Translations under genes and position numbers: made by a program | Assembly: GCA_023409535.1 (NCBI GenBank) | Contig: JAEYGZ010000013.1 | Coordinates: 189,966-253,965, forward strand | Source: Bacillota bacterium | GTDB lineage: Bacteria > Bacillota > Clostridia > Lachnospirales > Lachnospiraceae | Length of the DNA stretch: 64,000 nt | Direction of reading: 5' to 3' | The notes under the pieces: generated by a model | The model's input: the letters and a program-made list of their open reading frames with translations, nothing else | Database searches by the model: none | Told to the model about the DNA's origin: nothing | Part shown: in pieces, positions 34,673-43,265 of the stretch | Layout: each line of letters starts with the position of its first letter | Position numbering within the stretch: position 1 is the first letter of the stretch

Positions 34673-35977
34673 ATGGAGATATATGTTGTACAGCCGGGGG
34701 ATACCATTGAAATGATTGCTGCCAGATTTGAAGTGTCTGTTATAAGCCTGATTCAATATAATGAGCTTGACAGTCCCTATAATCTGGTCCCGGGGCAAAC
34801 TATCGTAATTGCACATCCAAGACTGACTTATACGGTCAGAGAGGGGGATACCTTATCGGATATTTCTATCATATTTGGTGTTTCAATCGTACAATTACTG
34901 AGAAATAATCCATTCCTTACACAAAGAGATCAACTTTTTTCCGGAGAGACTCTGGTGATCAGTTATAACACTGAGGGTGAGATTACGACAAATGGCTTTG
35001 CTTACCCGTATATTAATCAAGAGACACTGATTAAGACGCTTCCTTCTTTGACCTATTTAAATATTTTTAATTATCGGGCTACTGCCCAGGGAGAAATCAG
35101 CAGCTATTACGATGACACGGATATTATCAATATTGCCAAAGAGTATGGGACGGCTCCGATTATGATGGTAACTACGCTGACAACCCTGGGAGAGCCGGAT
35201 CTGGAGGCGGCTTATGAGAATTTAATGAATGAGATATATCAGCAAAATATTGTGAATAATTCTATTGAAATCGTAAGAAGAAAGGGTTTTATGGGTTTGA
35301 ATCTGGTATTTACCTATGTGAATAATACGAATCGGCCCTTATATGAGAATCTCACAAGAAAATTTATCGCACGGTTTCAGGAGGAAGGGTATCTCTTTTT
35401 TATTACAATTAATTTAAGTCAGGATTATCTGGAAAGCGATATCAGCTATTCGCAAATCGATTATTCCGGTCTTAGTCTGACCTCGGAAAGTATTATGTTC
35501 ACGAACCTTATCTGGGGTATTAATTACGGTCCGCCGGTGCCTGTGACTTCGATCAGTGCATTGCAGGAATTTATAGAATTTGCAATCACAATCATTGCTC
35601 CCGAGAGAATTGTTATCGGAATTCCTGTTCTGGGTTATGACTGGCAGATTCCCTATGAGGCAGGCAGGTCGGAGGCAAATTCGATCACAGTCAATTCCGC
35701 CTTAAGTCTGGCCCGTGAAGTAGGAGCTGCCATTGAATTTGAACAGGTTTCACAAACACCTTATTTTATGTATAATCAATATATTGTAAATGTTCCTATT
35801 CTGCATTTAGTCAGGTTTGTGGATGCACGTACCATAGACGCATTGGGAAATTTAATATCACAATATCATCTGAATGGCATAGGCATATGGAACATTATGA
35901 CTTATTATGCGCAGCTGTGGCTGGTGATCAATTCCCAATATAATATTATAAAAATACTGCCTGATCAGCTGGATTAA
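34673..35977 (+). CDS. LysM protein with GH18-like domain lacking catalytic residues
   Basis: 434 residues. Two LysM domains (YVVQPGDTIEMIAARFEVS at ~4-48 and YTVREGDTLSDISIIFGVS at ~52-95) bind peptidoglycan. The rest matches the YaaH/SleL GH18 barrel of spore cortex hydrolases: FAYPYINQETLIKTLPSLTYLNIF, IGIPVLGYDWQIPY. The catalytic segment, usually DGxxxDxE, reads MGLNLVFT (residues 207-214), so both Asp and the Glu are gone. It is probably a binding or spore-coat protein rather than an enzyme. ATG 34673 is chosen so that LysM starts at once; GTG 34619 is an alternative. Confidence 0.85.
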   Translation: MEIYVVQPGDTIEMIAARFEVSVISLIQYNELDSPYNLVPGQTIVIAHPRLTYTVREGDTLSDISIIFGVSIVQLLRNNPFLTQRDQLFSGETLVISYNTEGEITTNGFAYPYINQETLIKTLPSLTYLNIFNYRATAQGEISSYYDDTDIINIAKEYGTAPIMMVTTLTTLGEPDLEAAYENLMNEIYQQNIVNNSIEIVRRKGFMGLNLVFTYVNNTNRPLYENLTRKFIARFQEEGYLFFITINLSQDYLESDISYSQIDYSGLSLTSESIMFTNLIWGINYGPPVPVTSISALQEFIEFAITIIAPERIVIGIPVLGYDWQIPYEAGRSEANSITVNSALSLAREVGAAIEFEQVSQTPYFMYNQYIVNVPILHLVRFVDARTIDALGNLISQYHLNGIGIWNIMTYYAQLWLVINSQYNIIKILPDQLD

Positions 35978-36001
35978 CTAAATAATGTCCTTTTAACATA
36001 A

Positions 36002-36601
36002 TCATAAATACTTTTTAATGAATTCGTCAATGCTGCGAAAATCCGCAAGCCGTTCCTTAATGGTTTCATAATCCCAGTCCCACCACCGGGATTTTTCAAT
36101 TTTTTCAATCACCTCATCGCTGAAACGCATGGTGATTGTCTTTGCGGGAACTCCTGCTGCAATGGAGTAGGGTGCCACATCCTTGGTCACCACGGAACCG
36201 GTGCCGATGACGGCTCCGTTTCCTATGGTGACTCCCGGCATGATACTGGCATTATGTCCGATCCAGACATCATTTCCGATGGTCACAAGCCTGGACTCAC
36301 GCCATGCAAAAAAGTCCGTATCATTGGAACCCAGGCCGAATAATTCGCTGCGGTAGGTAAAATGATGCTGTGCCACTCTGGTATAAGTAGGGTGGTTGCC
36401 GGGGTTAATCCGGACAAAGCTTGCGATGGAGCAGAATTTGCCGATTCTTGCATAATCAATCTGATTATAACCGGCACAATAAGTAAAGTCCCCTATAGTA
36501 ACATTGTTAAGGACACTGTGGGCTTGAAGCTGTGTATAAGCTCCCAGTGTCGTATTCTCCAGTACTACATCTTCTTCTATGGTAGGTTCTATTCCAAGCA
36601 T
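36002..36601 (-). CDS. Phosphonate-operon hexapeptide-repeat transferase
   Basis: 199-residue left-handed beta-helix acyltransferase. Hexapeptide repeats include ARIGKFCSIASFVRI and VTIGNDVWIGHNASIMPGVTIGNGAVIGTGSVV, ending VAPYSIAAGVPAKTI. It matches the CatB-like transferase subfamily regularly found at the end of C-P lyase operons. It overlaps the PHP gene by 13 bases and is the last gene of the phn operon. The acyl acceptor is unknown; acetylation of an aminophosphonate, as by PhnO, is plausible. Confidence 0.85.
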   Translation of the reverse strand: MLGIEPTIEEDVVLENTTLGAYTQLQAHSVLNNVTIGDFTYCAGYNQIDYARIGKFCSIASFVRINPGNHPTYTRVAQHHFTYRSELFGLGSNDTDFFAWRESRLVTIGNDVWIGHNASIMPGVTIGNGAVIGTGSVVTKDVAPYSIAAGVPAKTITMRFSDEVIEKIEKSRWWDWDYETIKERLADFRSIDEFIKKYL

Positions 36602-37404
36602 ATTGCTCTTACCCCGCTTTCTTCAGAGAGATAATCTCCAATACCGAAGGGCTGCGGCTCGTAGGTGCCGTGATAATCACTGCCGCCGGTAAGGAAAAGT
36701 CCGAATTCTTCCGCATATATTTTGATAATCTCCATATCCTCCGTACAATTGGCATGGTGATTCAGCTCTAAACCGTCAAGACCGTATTCCAACAGCTGCG
36801 GGATCAGATAGAAATTCTGCTGCTGACCGCTGTGGGCAAGTACTGCCAGACCGCCGGCCTTCTTGATTGTTTCCACAGCCTTGAATACGTCAATGTATTG
36901 AATATCAAAGGCACAGATACCATTGTTCTTAAAGATGGAATGATAAAAGCCTCCGAACATCTCCTCTGCCTGGCCGGTGGATACCAGGTAGTCCATAATA
37001 TGCTGCTTATAGAGATACTTTCCGTCAGCTCTATGCAGTTTTTCTTCGGGCAGGGAATAGCCCTGCTGTCTGAGAAGCTCAGCCTGCCTCTCGGAATTTT
37101 GGTTCCGTGCCTCCAGCAGAGGTCGGGTAAGCTCGGTAATAAGTTCCGGGTTGCGAATGCCGTAGCCCAGTATATGGGCACGCAGATTATTTTCCGGATC
37201 GACAGCGGAAATCTCAATGCCGCCGAGTACCTTTACCCTGGTTGTGTCTTTCAGCCGATCAATCCTCAGGCAATGTGACAGGGTGTCATGATCAGTTATG
37301 GCGATGGCATCCAGTCCTTTCTTCTCTGCAATTTTGATAATTTCCTCGATAGAATCACTTCCGTCCGACACGGTGGAATGAATGTGAAGATCTGCTTTTT
37401 TCAT
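36589..37404 (-). CDS. PHP-family phosphodiesterase, PhnPP-like
   Basis: 271-residue PHP (amidohydrolase-like) metalloenzyme. Metal motifs: KADLHIHSTVSDGS at the N-terminus, AITDHDTLSH near 40, LAHSG near 185 and GGSDYHG near 240. In Eggerthella a PHP enzyme of this type opens and dephosphorylates the cyclic ribose phosphate formed by C-P lyase; no PhnP-type gene is seen here, so this protein probably takes that role. GGAGG precedes ATG 37404; the frame upstream has no site. Confidence 0.85.
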   Translation of the reverse strand: MKKADLHIHSTVSDGSDSIEEIIKIAEKKGLDAIAITDHDTLSHCLRIDRLKDTTRVKVLGGIEISAVDPENNLRAHILGYGIRNPELITELTRPLLEARNQNSERQAELLRQQGYSLPEEKLHRADGKYLYKQHIMDYLVSTGQAEEMFGGFYHSIFKNNGICAFDIQYIDVFKAVETIKKAGGLAVLAHSGQQQNFYLIPQLLEYGLDGLELNHHANCTEDMEIIKIYAEEFGLFLTGGSDYHGTYEPQPFGIGDYLSEESGVRAICLE

Positions 37405-37479
37405 ATGAATCCTCCATACTGACAATGCCCGCAAATTCGAGCTGTAAAGGTAGAGCTTTGCATTGGTCAGACACAATAT

Positions 37480-38172
37480 TCACACTAAAGTTCCCTCTGA
37501 TATGTTATATACCTTATCGCAAACACCCTCCATGAATTCCAGGTCATGGAAGATACCGATCATACTGGTATTCTTATCTTTGAGTTTCTTTAGCATCTCT
37601 TTGACCAGCAGCTTTGTCTTATTATCCAGGGAAGCGGTGGGCTCATCCAACAGCATCAGTCTGGGGTGCTTGACCATGGCATGGGCAAGATTAAGTCTTA
37701 AACGCTCCCCGCCGGAGAAGGTACCCGGATAGATATCCCACAGATTCTCCGGCAATTTAAAATATGCCAGCATTTCCTCAGCCTTCTGCTGTGCGGTGCC
37801 GTCTTCTTCTCCCATCTCCAGGAGAGCGCTCATGACATGCTCCTTTGCGGTTGTTCTTGGCATTACGTTCAAAAACTGGGAGACATATCCGATCTCGTAT
37901 TTACGAAGGTACAGTATTTCACGTTCGGAAGCAGCAGCAAGATTGATGCTGCCGAAGGCCTCACTGTCATAATAAATTGCACCCTGCTCAGGCAGATAGG
38001 TGCGATTGATACATTTTAATATTGTTGATTTACCGGCACCGGACAGTCCTACAATACCGATGAATTCGCCCTTACCCAGGGAGAAGCTGATATTCTGGCA
38101 GGACTTAATCTCCCTGTTCAGGTTGTGCAGGTAAAAGTTTTTACCTAAACCTTCTATTTGTAATATCTCCAT
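37480..38172 (-). CDS. phnL: C-P lyase complex subunit PhnL (ABC-type ATPase)
   Basis: 230 residues. Walker A is GLSGAGKST, the signature is FSGGERLRLNLAHAM and Walker B is LMLLDEPTASLD, followed by switch His in GIFHDLEFM. The N-terminus (LQIEGLGKNFYLHNLNREI) is typical of PhnL rather than of importer ATPases. It works with the PhnGHI core to form ribose 1-phosphonate triphosphate. Order here is K-M-L, with phnM lying between the two ATPase genes. Confidence 0.93.
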   Translation of the reverse strand: MEILQIEGLGKNFYLHNLNREIKSCQNISFSLGKGEFIGIVGLSGAGKSTILKCINRTYLPEQGAIYYDSEAFGSINLAAASEREILYLRKYEIGYVSQFLNVMPRTTAKEHVMSALLEMGEEDGTAQQKAEEMLAYFKLPENLWDIYPGTFSGGERLRLNLAHAMVKHPRLMLLDEPTASLDNKTKLLVKEMLKKLKDKNTSMIGIFHDLEFMEGVCDKVYNISEGTLV

Positions 38173-38231
38173 AGTATAACCATGCCTTTCAGAAGTTTAC
38201 ATAATTTGACACATCCACTCAATCATTCACA

Positions 38232-39413
38232 CTATTTTCTGTACTCAACCCGTGAGGTGGTATTGCCATCTACAAGTACGTGGGTGATGACAGGATAACC
38301 GTCCAGGTTATCTATAATTAGCAGGTCCGCCTTCTTACCGGCTTCCACGGAGCCGTAATCCTGGTCTATCTTCATAGCCCTGGCAGGATTTAAGGTAGCC
38401 CTGTTGATCATCTCATGAAGTGCGATTCCGTATTTTTGATGCATGATGAATATACTGTGGAGGATGGCAGGAGGATAGTAGTCGGAGCAGAGGATATCCG
38501 CACAGTCTTCCATAATTGCCTCTGCAGCAGACATATTTCCGGAATGGGAGCCGCCCAGTAAGATATTCGGAGCACCCACAACGGTATGAAATCCCATGTG
38601 CTTCGCTGACTTTGCTGTCTTTACATGGATGGGAAATTCACTGATATCCACACCGATTGCCTGATTAACCGCCAGCTTTTCTTCACAGTCGTCATCATGG
38701 GAGGCCGCCGGGATACCGGCGGCATGCGCAAGCTCGGTGAGCTCCTTCAGCTGCTCAAAGGATAATACGGATTTGTTCCTGTGGTATTCGATAATCCCTT
38801 CCATTCCCAAGGTCTCAATCTCTTTTCCGTGATACTTGGAGATGGTATTCTCATAGATGGCCAGGTCCCTGTATTGTCCCTGGCCGGGGGAGTGATCCAT
38901 GAAGGATATTTCATGAATTTTTTTTGTCGCAATCATTTCCCTGGCAATATCAAAGGCTTCAAAGTGGTCAATCTCAATACGCAGGTGAAGGCGGTGATGG
39001 ATCAAGTGATTTCTGTTATGGATATTCTCAATCAGATCGGCAATTTTCTTCACATTTTCCTTGGTTCTAAGCGGTGATTTGCCGAAAAATTCATCCTTAT
39101 ATAAGGATACGGAATGGTACATGGTGGTGATGCCCAGATGCAGCAGCTCCCGTTCACATTCCTTTAAAGCAAGCTCCAGGTCCATCCGGGAAGTGGGGCG
39201 GGGCTGAATAAACTGTTCGATTTTATCAGAATGTACGTCAATAAAACCGGGGGTGATATACCTGTCATGTGCGTCAATGATTCGGTCGGCTTTTTGAATG
39301 CATTCATCGTTACTGTTAACAAATGCTTTGATTCGTTCCCCTTCGATTATGAGTACTTTATTCTCCTGGATTCCGCCGGGGGTTATGATTTTTCCGTTTT
39401 TTATTGCAATCAA
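38232..39413 (-). CDS. phnM: RPnTP diphosphatase PhnM
   Basis: Amidohydrolase-superfamily enzyme (393 residues) releasing pyrophosphate from alpha-D-ribose 1-methylphosphonate 5-triphosphate. Typical features: DRYITPGFIDVHSDKIEQFIQPRPTSRMD near 50, HRLHLRIEIDHFE, MDHSPGQGQYRD, AGIPAASHDDDCEE and AAGKKADLLI-like EAGKKADLLIIDNL near the end. The length is normal. It acts between PhnGHIL and PhnJ. Confidence 0.95.
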   Translation of the reverse strand: MIAIKNGKIITPGGIQENKVLIIEGERIKAFVNSNDECIQKADRIIDAHDRYITPGFIDVHSDKIEQFIQPRPTSRMDLELALKECERELLHLGITTMYHSVSLYKDEFFGKSPLRTKENVKKIADLIENIHNRNHLIHHRLHLRIEIDHFEAFDIAREMIATKKIHEISFMDHSPGQGQYRDLAIYENTISKYHGKEIETLGMEGIIEYHRNKSVLSFEQLKELTELAHAAGIPAASHDDDCEEKLAVNQAIGVDISEFPIHVKTAKSAKHMGFHTVVGAPNILLGGSHSGNMSAAEAIMEDCADILCSDYYPPAILHSIFIMHQKYGIALHEMINRATLNPARAMKIDQDYGSVEAGKKADLLIIDNLDGYPVITHVLVDGNTTSRVEYRK

Positions 39414-39461
39414 TTTGATTTCTCCTTATGGATCATATGATGTATCATCCGAACGTAACGT

Positions 39462-40295
39462 TCAGATGAGAGAATGTACGAGCTGCTGGGTATAGGCATG
39501 CTGGGGGTCCTCCAGGATCTGGTCGGTCAGACCGCTTTCCACAATTCTGCCGTCAAGCATTACAACGGTACGGTCGGCAAGCATGCGGATGACAGCCAGA
39601 TCATGAGATACCAGCAGGATGGATATGTTATATTTTGCTTTGATTTTGCGAATCAGGTCCAGTACCTTTGCCTGTACCGACAGATCAAGACCTGTGGTAA
39701 CCTCGTCCAGCAGCAGAAGAGAGGGATTATTGGCAAGAGCCTTGGAGATCTGAACGCGCTGCTGCATTCCTCCGGAGAAGTTCTTCGGTGCTTCACTCAT
39801 TCGTGAGGTAAGTATTTCTACCGCATCAAGAAGCTCTGTTGCACGGGCTGTCATCCTGCCCGCATTGCGGCTGCCTGCGGCGATGATCTTCTCTGCGATG
39901 TTGGAGGCGGCGGAGTAGTCCATACGAAGTCCAAGGATGTGGTTCTGATAAACCATTCCCATGATATTATTCTTTATCATGCGCTGCTCTGCGGCACTTG
40001 CGGTCCAGATATCCCGCCCGCCGTTTTTATAATCCCCCAGGTAGGCGCTGCCGCTGGTGGGTTCAAGATCAAAGTAAAGACTCTTCATCAGGGTGGATTT
40101 ACCGGAACCGCTTTCGCCGACAATTCCAAGTACCTCTCCCGGGTACACTTCAAGAGAGAGGTCATTAGCCGCCCAGACAGTGCCGCATACGGTGCAGCGG
40201 TTTTTCTCCAGACTGTGCCGGCACTGCGGGCATCCGCCGCCATAGTGTACAATAAGATTATTTATCTTTAGTACAGGTTTTTCATTAAGACTCAT
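39462..40295 (-). CDS. phnK: C-P lyase complex subunit PhnK with zinc-ribbon insert
   Basis: 277 residues, ABC-type ATPase. Walker A is GESGSGKST, the signature is FSGGMQQRVQISKAL, Walker B is LLLLDEVTTGLD. Residues 22-37 hold two CxxC pairs (C22, C25, C34, C37) before Walker A, a small metal-binding knuckle that the enterobacterial PhnK lacks. It overlaps phnJ by 4 bases (ATGA). PhnK binds the PhnGHIJ core and is needed for activity in vivo. Confidence 0.93.
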   Translation of the reverse strand: MSLNEKPVLKINNLIVHYGGGCPQCRHSLEKNRCTVCGTVWAANDLSLEVYPGEVLGIVGESGSGKSTLMKSLYFDLEPTSGSAYLGDYKNGGRDIWTASAAEQRMIKNNIMGMVYQNHILGLRMDYSAASNIAEKIIAAGSRNAGRMTARATELLDAVEILTSRMSEAPKNFSGGMQQRVQISKALANNPSLLLLDEVTTGLDLSVQAKVLDLIRKIKAKYNISILLVSHDLAVIRMLADRTVVMLDGRIVESGLTDQILEDPQHAYTQQLVHSLI

Positions 40296-41143
40296 ATGCC
40301 TGCGTGCTCCCTCTCTATTCTTTTATCCCTGCAGCAGGAGGTATCTGAGCATTGGTAGAACCGTTCACCGGTTACCGCATCAAACATCTCGTCCAGGTAA
40401 GTATCCGTGCTGCCGCACAGGCGGCAGTGCTTCCCCCGGAAGCTTTCCTTTTCAAAAGGAACATCTTCGAATTCCAGCGAGGCAACCTTGGTGTAAGGGG
40501 GAATTGCATAGATTTTCTTCTCGCGTCCGGCGCCGAAGAGGTACAGGCAATCTGCCTCGTGAAGCTTTGGGTTGTCAAATTTGGGGATAGGGCTGGGGTT
40601 CATAATATAACGATCCTCTACCATTACGGGATATTCAGAAGAGATTGTAATCTTTTTATATTTCATCAGGCTTTCATAAAGCTGAAGCCAGATGGGGGCA
40701 TAATCCTTCTCCGCATGCATTTTCTTGGTAACTTCCTCGCTGGCCTCCACGATGCGCAGCGGCTCGGGAATAGGAACCTGCAGGATCAGAATCTGGTCGT
40801 TCGTCATAGGGACTTCCGGAATTCTGTGGCGGGTCTGTATGACAGTAGCTTCGCCGGTTCTGCCGGTGGTTTTCACATCGGTGCAGAGACCGACAAATTT
40901 CTTGATATTCACAGCATTGACACTTTCGTCGCTGCCCTGGTCAATCACCTTAAGTACATCATCGGGGCCGATCAGTGACAGGGTCAGCTGGATCCCGCCC
41001 GTACCCCAACCGCGCCCGATGGGAAGTTCCCTGGAGCCGAAGGGCACCTGATAACCGGGAATTGCAACTGCTTTTATGCTGCTTCTTCTGATTTCCCTTT
41101 TGGAACCTTCGTCCAGGAATGCAAAGTTATAATTTTTATTCAT
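40292..41143 (-). CDS. phnJ: Carbon-phosphorus lyase PhnJ (radical SAM)
   Basis: Catalytic subunit cleaving the C-P bond (283 residues). The unusual radical-SAM/Cys region CRLCGSTDTYLDEMFDAV followed by FYQCSDTSCC gives the CxxC...C cluster ligands and the later Cys that forms the thiyl radical. The N-terminus NYNFAFLDEGSKREIRRS is family-typical. AAGGAG lies upstream of ATG 41143; it overlaps phnI by 8 bases. The product is alkane plus cyclic ribose phosphate. Confidence 0.95.
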   Translation of the reverse strand: MNKNYNFAFLDEGSKREIRRSSIKAVAIPGYQVPFGSRELPIGRGWGTGGIQLTLSLIGPDDVLKVIDQGSDESVNAVNIKKFVGLCTDVKTTGRTGEATVIQTRHRIPEVPMTNDQILILQVPIPEPLRIVEASEEVTKKMHAEKDYAPIWLQLYESLMKYKKITISSEYPVMVEDRYIMNPSPIPKFDNPKLHEADCLYLFGAGREKKIYAIPPYTKVASLEFEDVPFEKESFRGKHCRLCGSTDTYLDEMFDAVTGERFYQCSDTSCCRDKRIEREHAGI

Positions 41144-42200
41144 TTTCCTGTCTCCTTGTTTTTCTGACTGCGTCAAGCTTGGATTGGAAGGTGACATAGT
41201 GAGGAAGCTTAAGATGGGAGATGAAACCGTTCATCTCAAGGCTGTCACCGTGCATCAGAACGAATTCTTCATTCTGGGTCGGATAAGGACCCTTTTGCTC
41301 CAGTTCATTGTCAATCACTGCCATGGCGATAGCTTTGTTTTCGTTTCTTCCAAACACTGCGCCGTAACCTACGGCAAGCTTTAAGCAGTTTTTATCTTCA
41401 GCCTGGTTAAAGCATTCAACCTCGGTGATTAAGATCTCACCGATATAGATATTCTGTGTGCCGTCAAAGAGATAGGGCACGCATAATTCCACATAACCGG
41501 TACGAAGCTCCCCGACAGTGGGATGCACCTGTCCGAAGCCGCGAAGCACGGAATACGAAAGACCGGAGAGAAAGCCGGTATCGGCACGTGACAGGGTCTG
41601 CAGGCGTGCACTCCGGTCTGAGGGGAATTCCAGCAGCTTCTCTGTGATATCAAAAGGCTTTGTGTCATCCTTTTGATAGGAATCGATGAGTCCTTCCTTT
41701 TTCAATTCCTCTGAAACTCTGGGAAAATGGGTGATTTCCTGAGGAGTCTGTCTCTCAAGCTCTTTACGGACAGTTTCATACAGGGCAATGGAATTCTCAT
41801 GATCAAGATTAAAATTAATCAGACGGTGAGTATAATCATAGGTGGCACCCAGAAGCTGGCCTCCGGGGATATCCTTAAAGGCCGCGGAAATTCTGCGTAC
41901 CACGCGCATCTCGGAGCCGTCAACCACCTCGGTATAATAATTTCTGGTCAGGGTGGAGCGATAGGCACGAAGCAGGAATACCGCCTCCTCGATGGAGCCT
42001 TCGCACTGCTTGAGAGCAAGTGCCGCATAGGTTTTTGAATATAATCCGGCTTCACTCATCACTCTGTCTACCAGCAGGGACATCTTATGTTCAATTGCTT
42101 TAAGCTCAATGTCCATTACGGTACCGCTGCGGTAATAACGCAGAAGATCAATACTTGCTTCGATGGCTTCCTTGCCACCGGATACTGCAACATATGCCAT
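41136..42200 (-). CDS. phnI: C-P lyase complex subunit PhnI
   Basis: 354 residues, normal length. It begins MAYVAVSGGKEAIEAS and contains the conserved segments VDRVMSEAGLYSKTYAALALKQCEGSIEEAVFLLRAYRST and GYVELCVPYLFDGTQNIYIGEILITEVECFNQ. It is nucleosidase/transferase in the core complex that couples phosphonate to ATP-derived ribose. It directly abuts phnH. Confidence 0.95.
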   Translation of the reverse strand: MAYVAVSGGKEAIEASIDLLRYYRSGTVMDIELKAIEHKMSLLVDRVMSEAGLYSKTYAALALKQCEGSIEEAVFLLRAYRSTLTRNYYTEVVDGSEMRVVRRISAAFKDIPGGQLLGATYDYTHRLINFNLDHENSIALYETVRKELERQTPQEITHFPRVSEELKKEGLIDSYQKDDTKPFDITEKLLEFPSDRSARLQTLSRADTGFLSGLSYSVLRGFGQVHPTVGELRTGYVELCVPYLFDGTQNIYIGEILITEVECFNQAEDKNCLKLAVGYGAVFGRNENKAIAMAVIDNELEQKGPYPTQNEEFVLMHGDSLEMNGFISHLKLPHYVTFQSKLDAVRKTRRQENE

Positions 42201-42785
42201 TTACTCTGCCTCCCTTAATGTCAGTCGGGGGATGGCAAATAAATCACCGTTCCCTGACACAAATATTAAATCAATTCCCTGAGGGTATTCATAATACTGC
42301 TCATCCCGAAGATCAAGCGCCGTCTGTACCAGCTCATCCGTATGAAATTCGGCCGTATTTCGAATGCCGGCACCGTACAGCCTAAGATCACAGGAATTGC
42401 TGCCGGGGACTTTTACGATTACGGTTGCTGATTTATGGGGATCCTTCAAGGTACCGCATTTGGCATGCTTAATCACCTGTGCCAGGTGATTTTCCTCAGG
42501 AACAAAGATGAAATCAGCATTCTCAAGCGACTCCGGGCGGGAGAGGGTAAGAGAGGAGATTTCCTCGGAAAGCCCGGTATCCTCACAGGCATAGAAGCTT
42601 ACTTCGTTATCCAGCAGAGTCAATGCAATCGCTAAAAATTCCGGGTTTCTGCCGAATAATTTATCCGCATAGGATTTTACCGAAACAACTCTTGTGGGAT
42701 TACTCATGGCAGTAAGAATCAGCCGGTATACCTTCTGTGAATCAAAAACCCCGTCAAAGCTGTGTATTTTCTGTAGTGCTGCCAT
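42201..42785 (-). CDS. phnH: C-P lyase complex subunit PhnH
   Basis: 194 residues. HSFDGVFDSQKVYRLILTAMSNPTRVV at the N-terminus and LYGAGIRNTAEF, YEYPQGIDLIFV near the C-terminus are typical of PhnH. It is a structural core subunit paired with PhnJ. Spacing to phnG and phnI is 0-3 bases. Confidence 0.94.
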   Translation of the reverse strand: MAALQKIHSFDGVFDSQKVYRLILTAMSNPTRVVSVKSYADKLFGRNPEFLAIALTLLDNEVSFYACEDTGLSEEISSLTLSRPESLENADFIFVPEENHLAQVIKHAKCGTLKDPHKSATVIVKVPGSNSCDLRLYGAGIRNTAEFHTDELVQTALDLRDEQYYEYPQGIDLIFVSGNGDLFAIPRLTLREAE

Positions 42786-42788
42786 AAT

Positions 42789-43211
42789 TTACGCTCCTTC
42801 CTGATCCATTGATGTGAAGTTAACCATTGTGTTAAGGTGAAGGGCATTTTCCTTTTCTTCCAGCAGAAGCTGTTCCTGTTCCAGCTTCAGAAGAACAGCT
42901 TCCTCCCGGAAAATACCTTTATTGTAAGCTGCATCTATCACAGCCATATTAAGTGTCTTCTCAAAGTTTTCTCCCATGGTAACAGCAGCACCTTTCATAC
43001 CGCTCAGCTCGACCATTGCTTCGCATACCATAACTTCTCCGATATAGAAGACGCTTTCCTTTACAGGTTCCCGCATCTTGATCATGGTTAAGGTTTTACT
43101 TGGCTCCTTAATTATGACGATCTGGTATTGTTCCTTTATCTTCTCAGACAATTCTGCGATGGTCTGGTTGTCTGCTTTTGCCATGATTCTGAATAATCGT
43201 TTTTTATCCAT
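42789..43211 (-). CDS. phnG: C-P lyase complex subunit PhnG
   Basis: About 140 residues. It starts MDKKRLFRIMAKADNQTIAEL and contains MKMREPV-like MIKMREPVKESVFYIGEVMVCEAMVEL plus GENFEKTLNMAVIDAAYNKG. ATG 43211 has GAGG at good spacing; ATG 43223 is possible. It pairs with PhnI in the core complex. It begins the catalytic half of the operon, downstream of the transporter genes. Confidence 0.92.
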   Translation of the reverse strand: MDKKRLFRIMAKADNQTIAELSEKIKEQYQIVIIKEPSKTLTMIKMREPVKESVFYIGEVMVCEAMVELSGMKGAAVTMGENFEKTLNMAVIDAAYNKGIFREEAVLLKLEQEQLLLEEKENALHLNTMVNFTSMDQEGA

Positions 43212-43265
43212 ATCTGTCCTCATTCCTGCACGTATTTCGTGCCTGTAACGTAAGTGCCTGATTGG

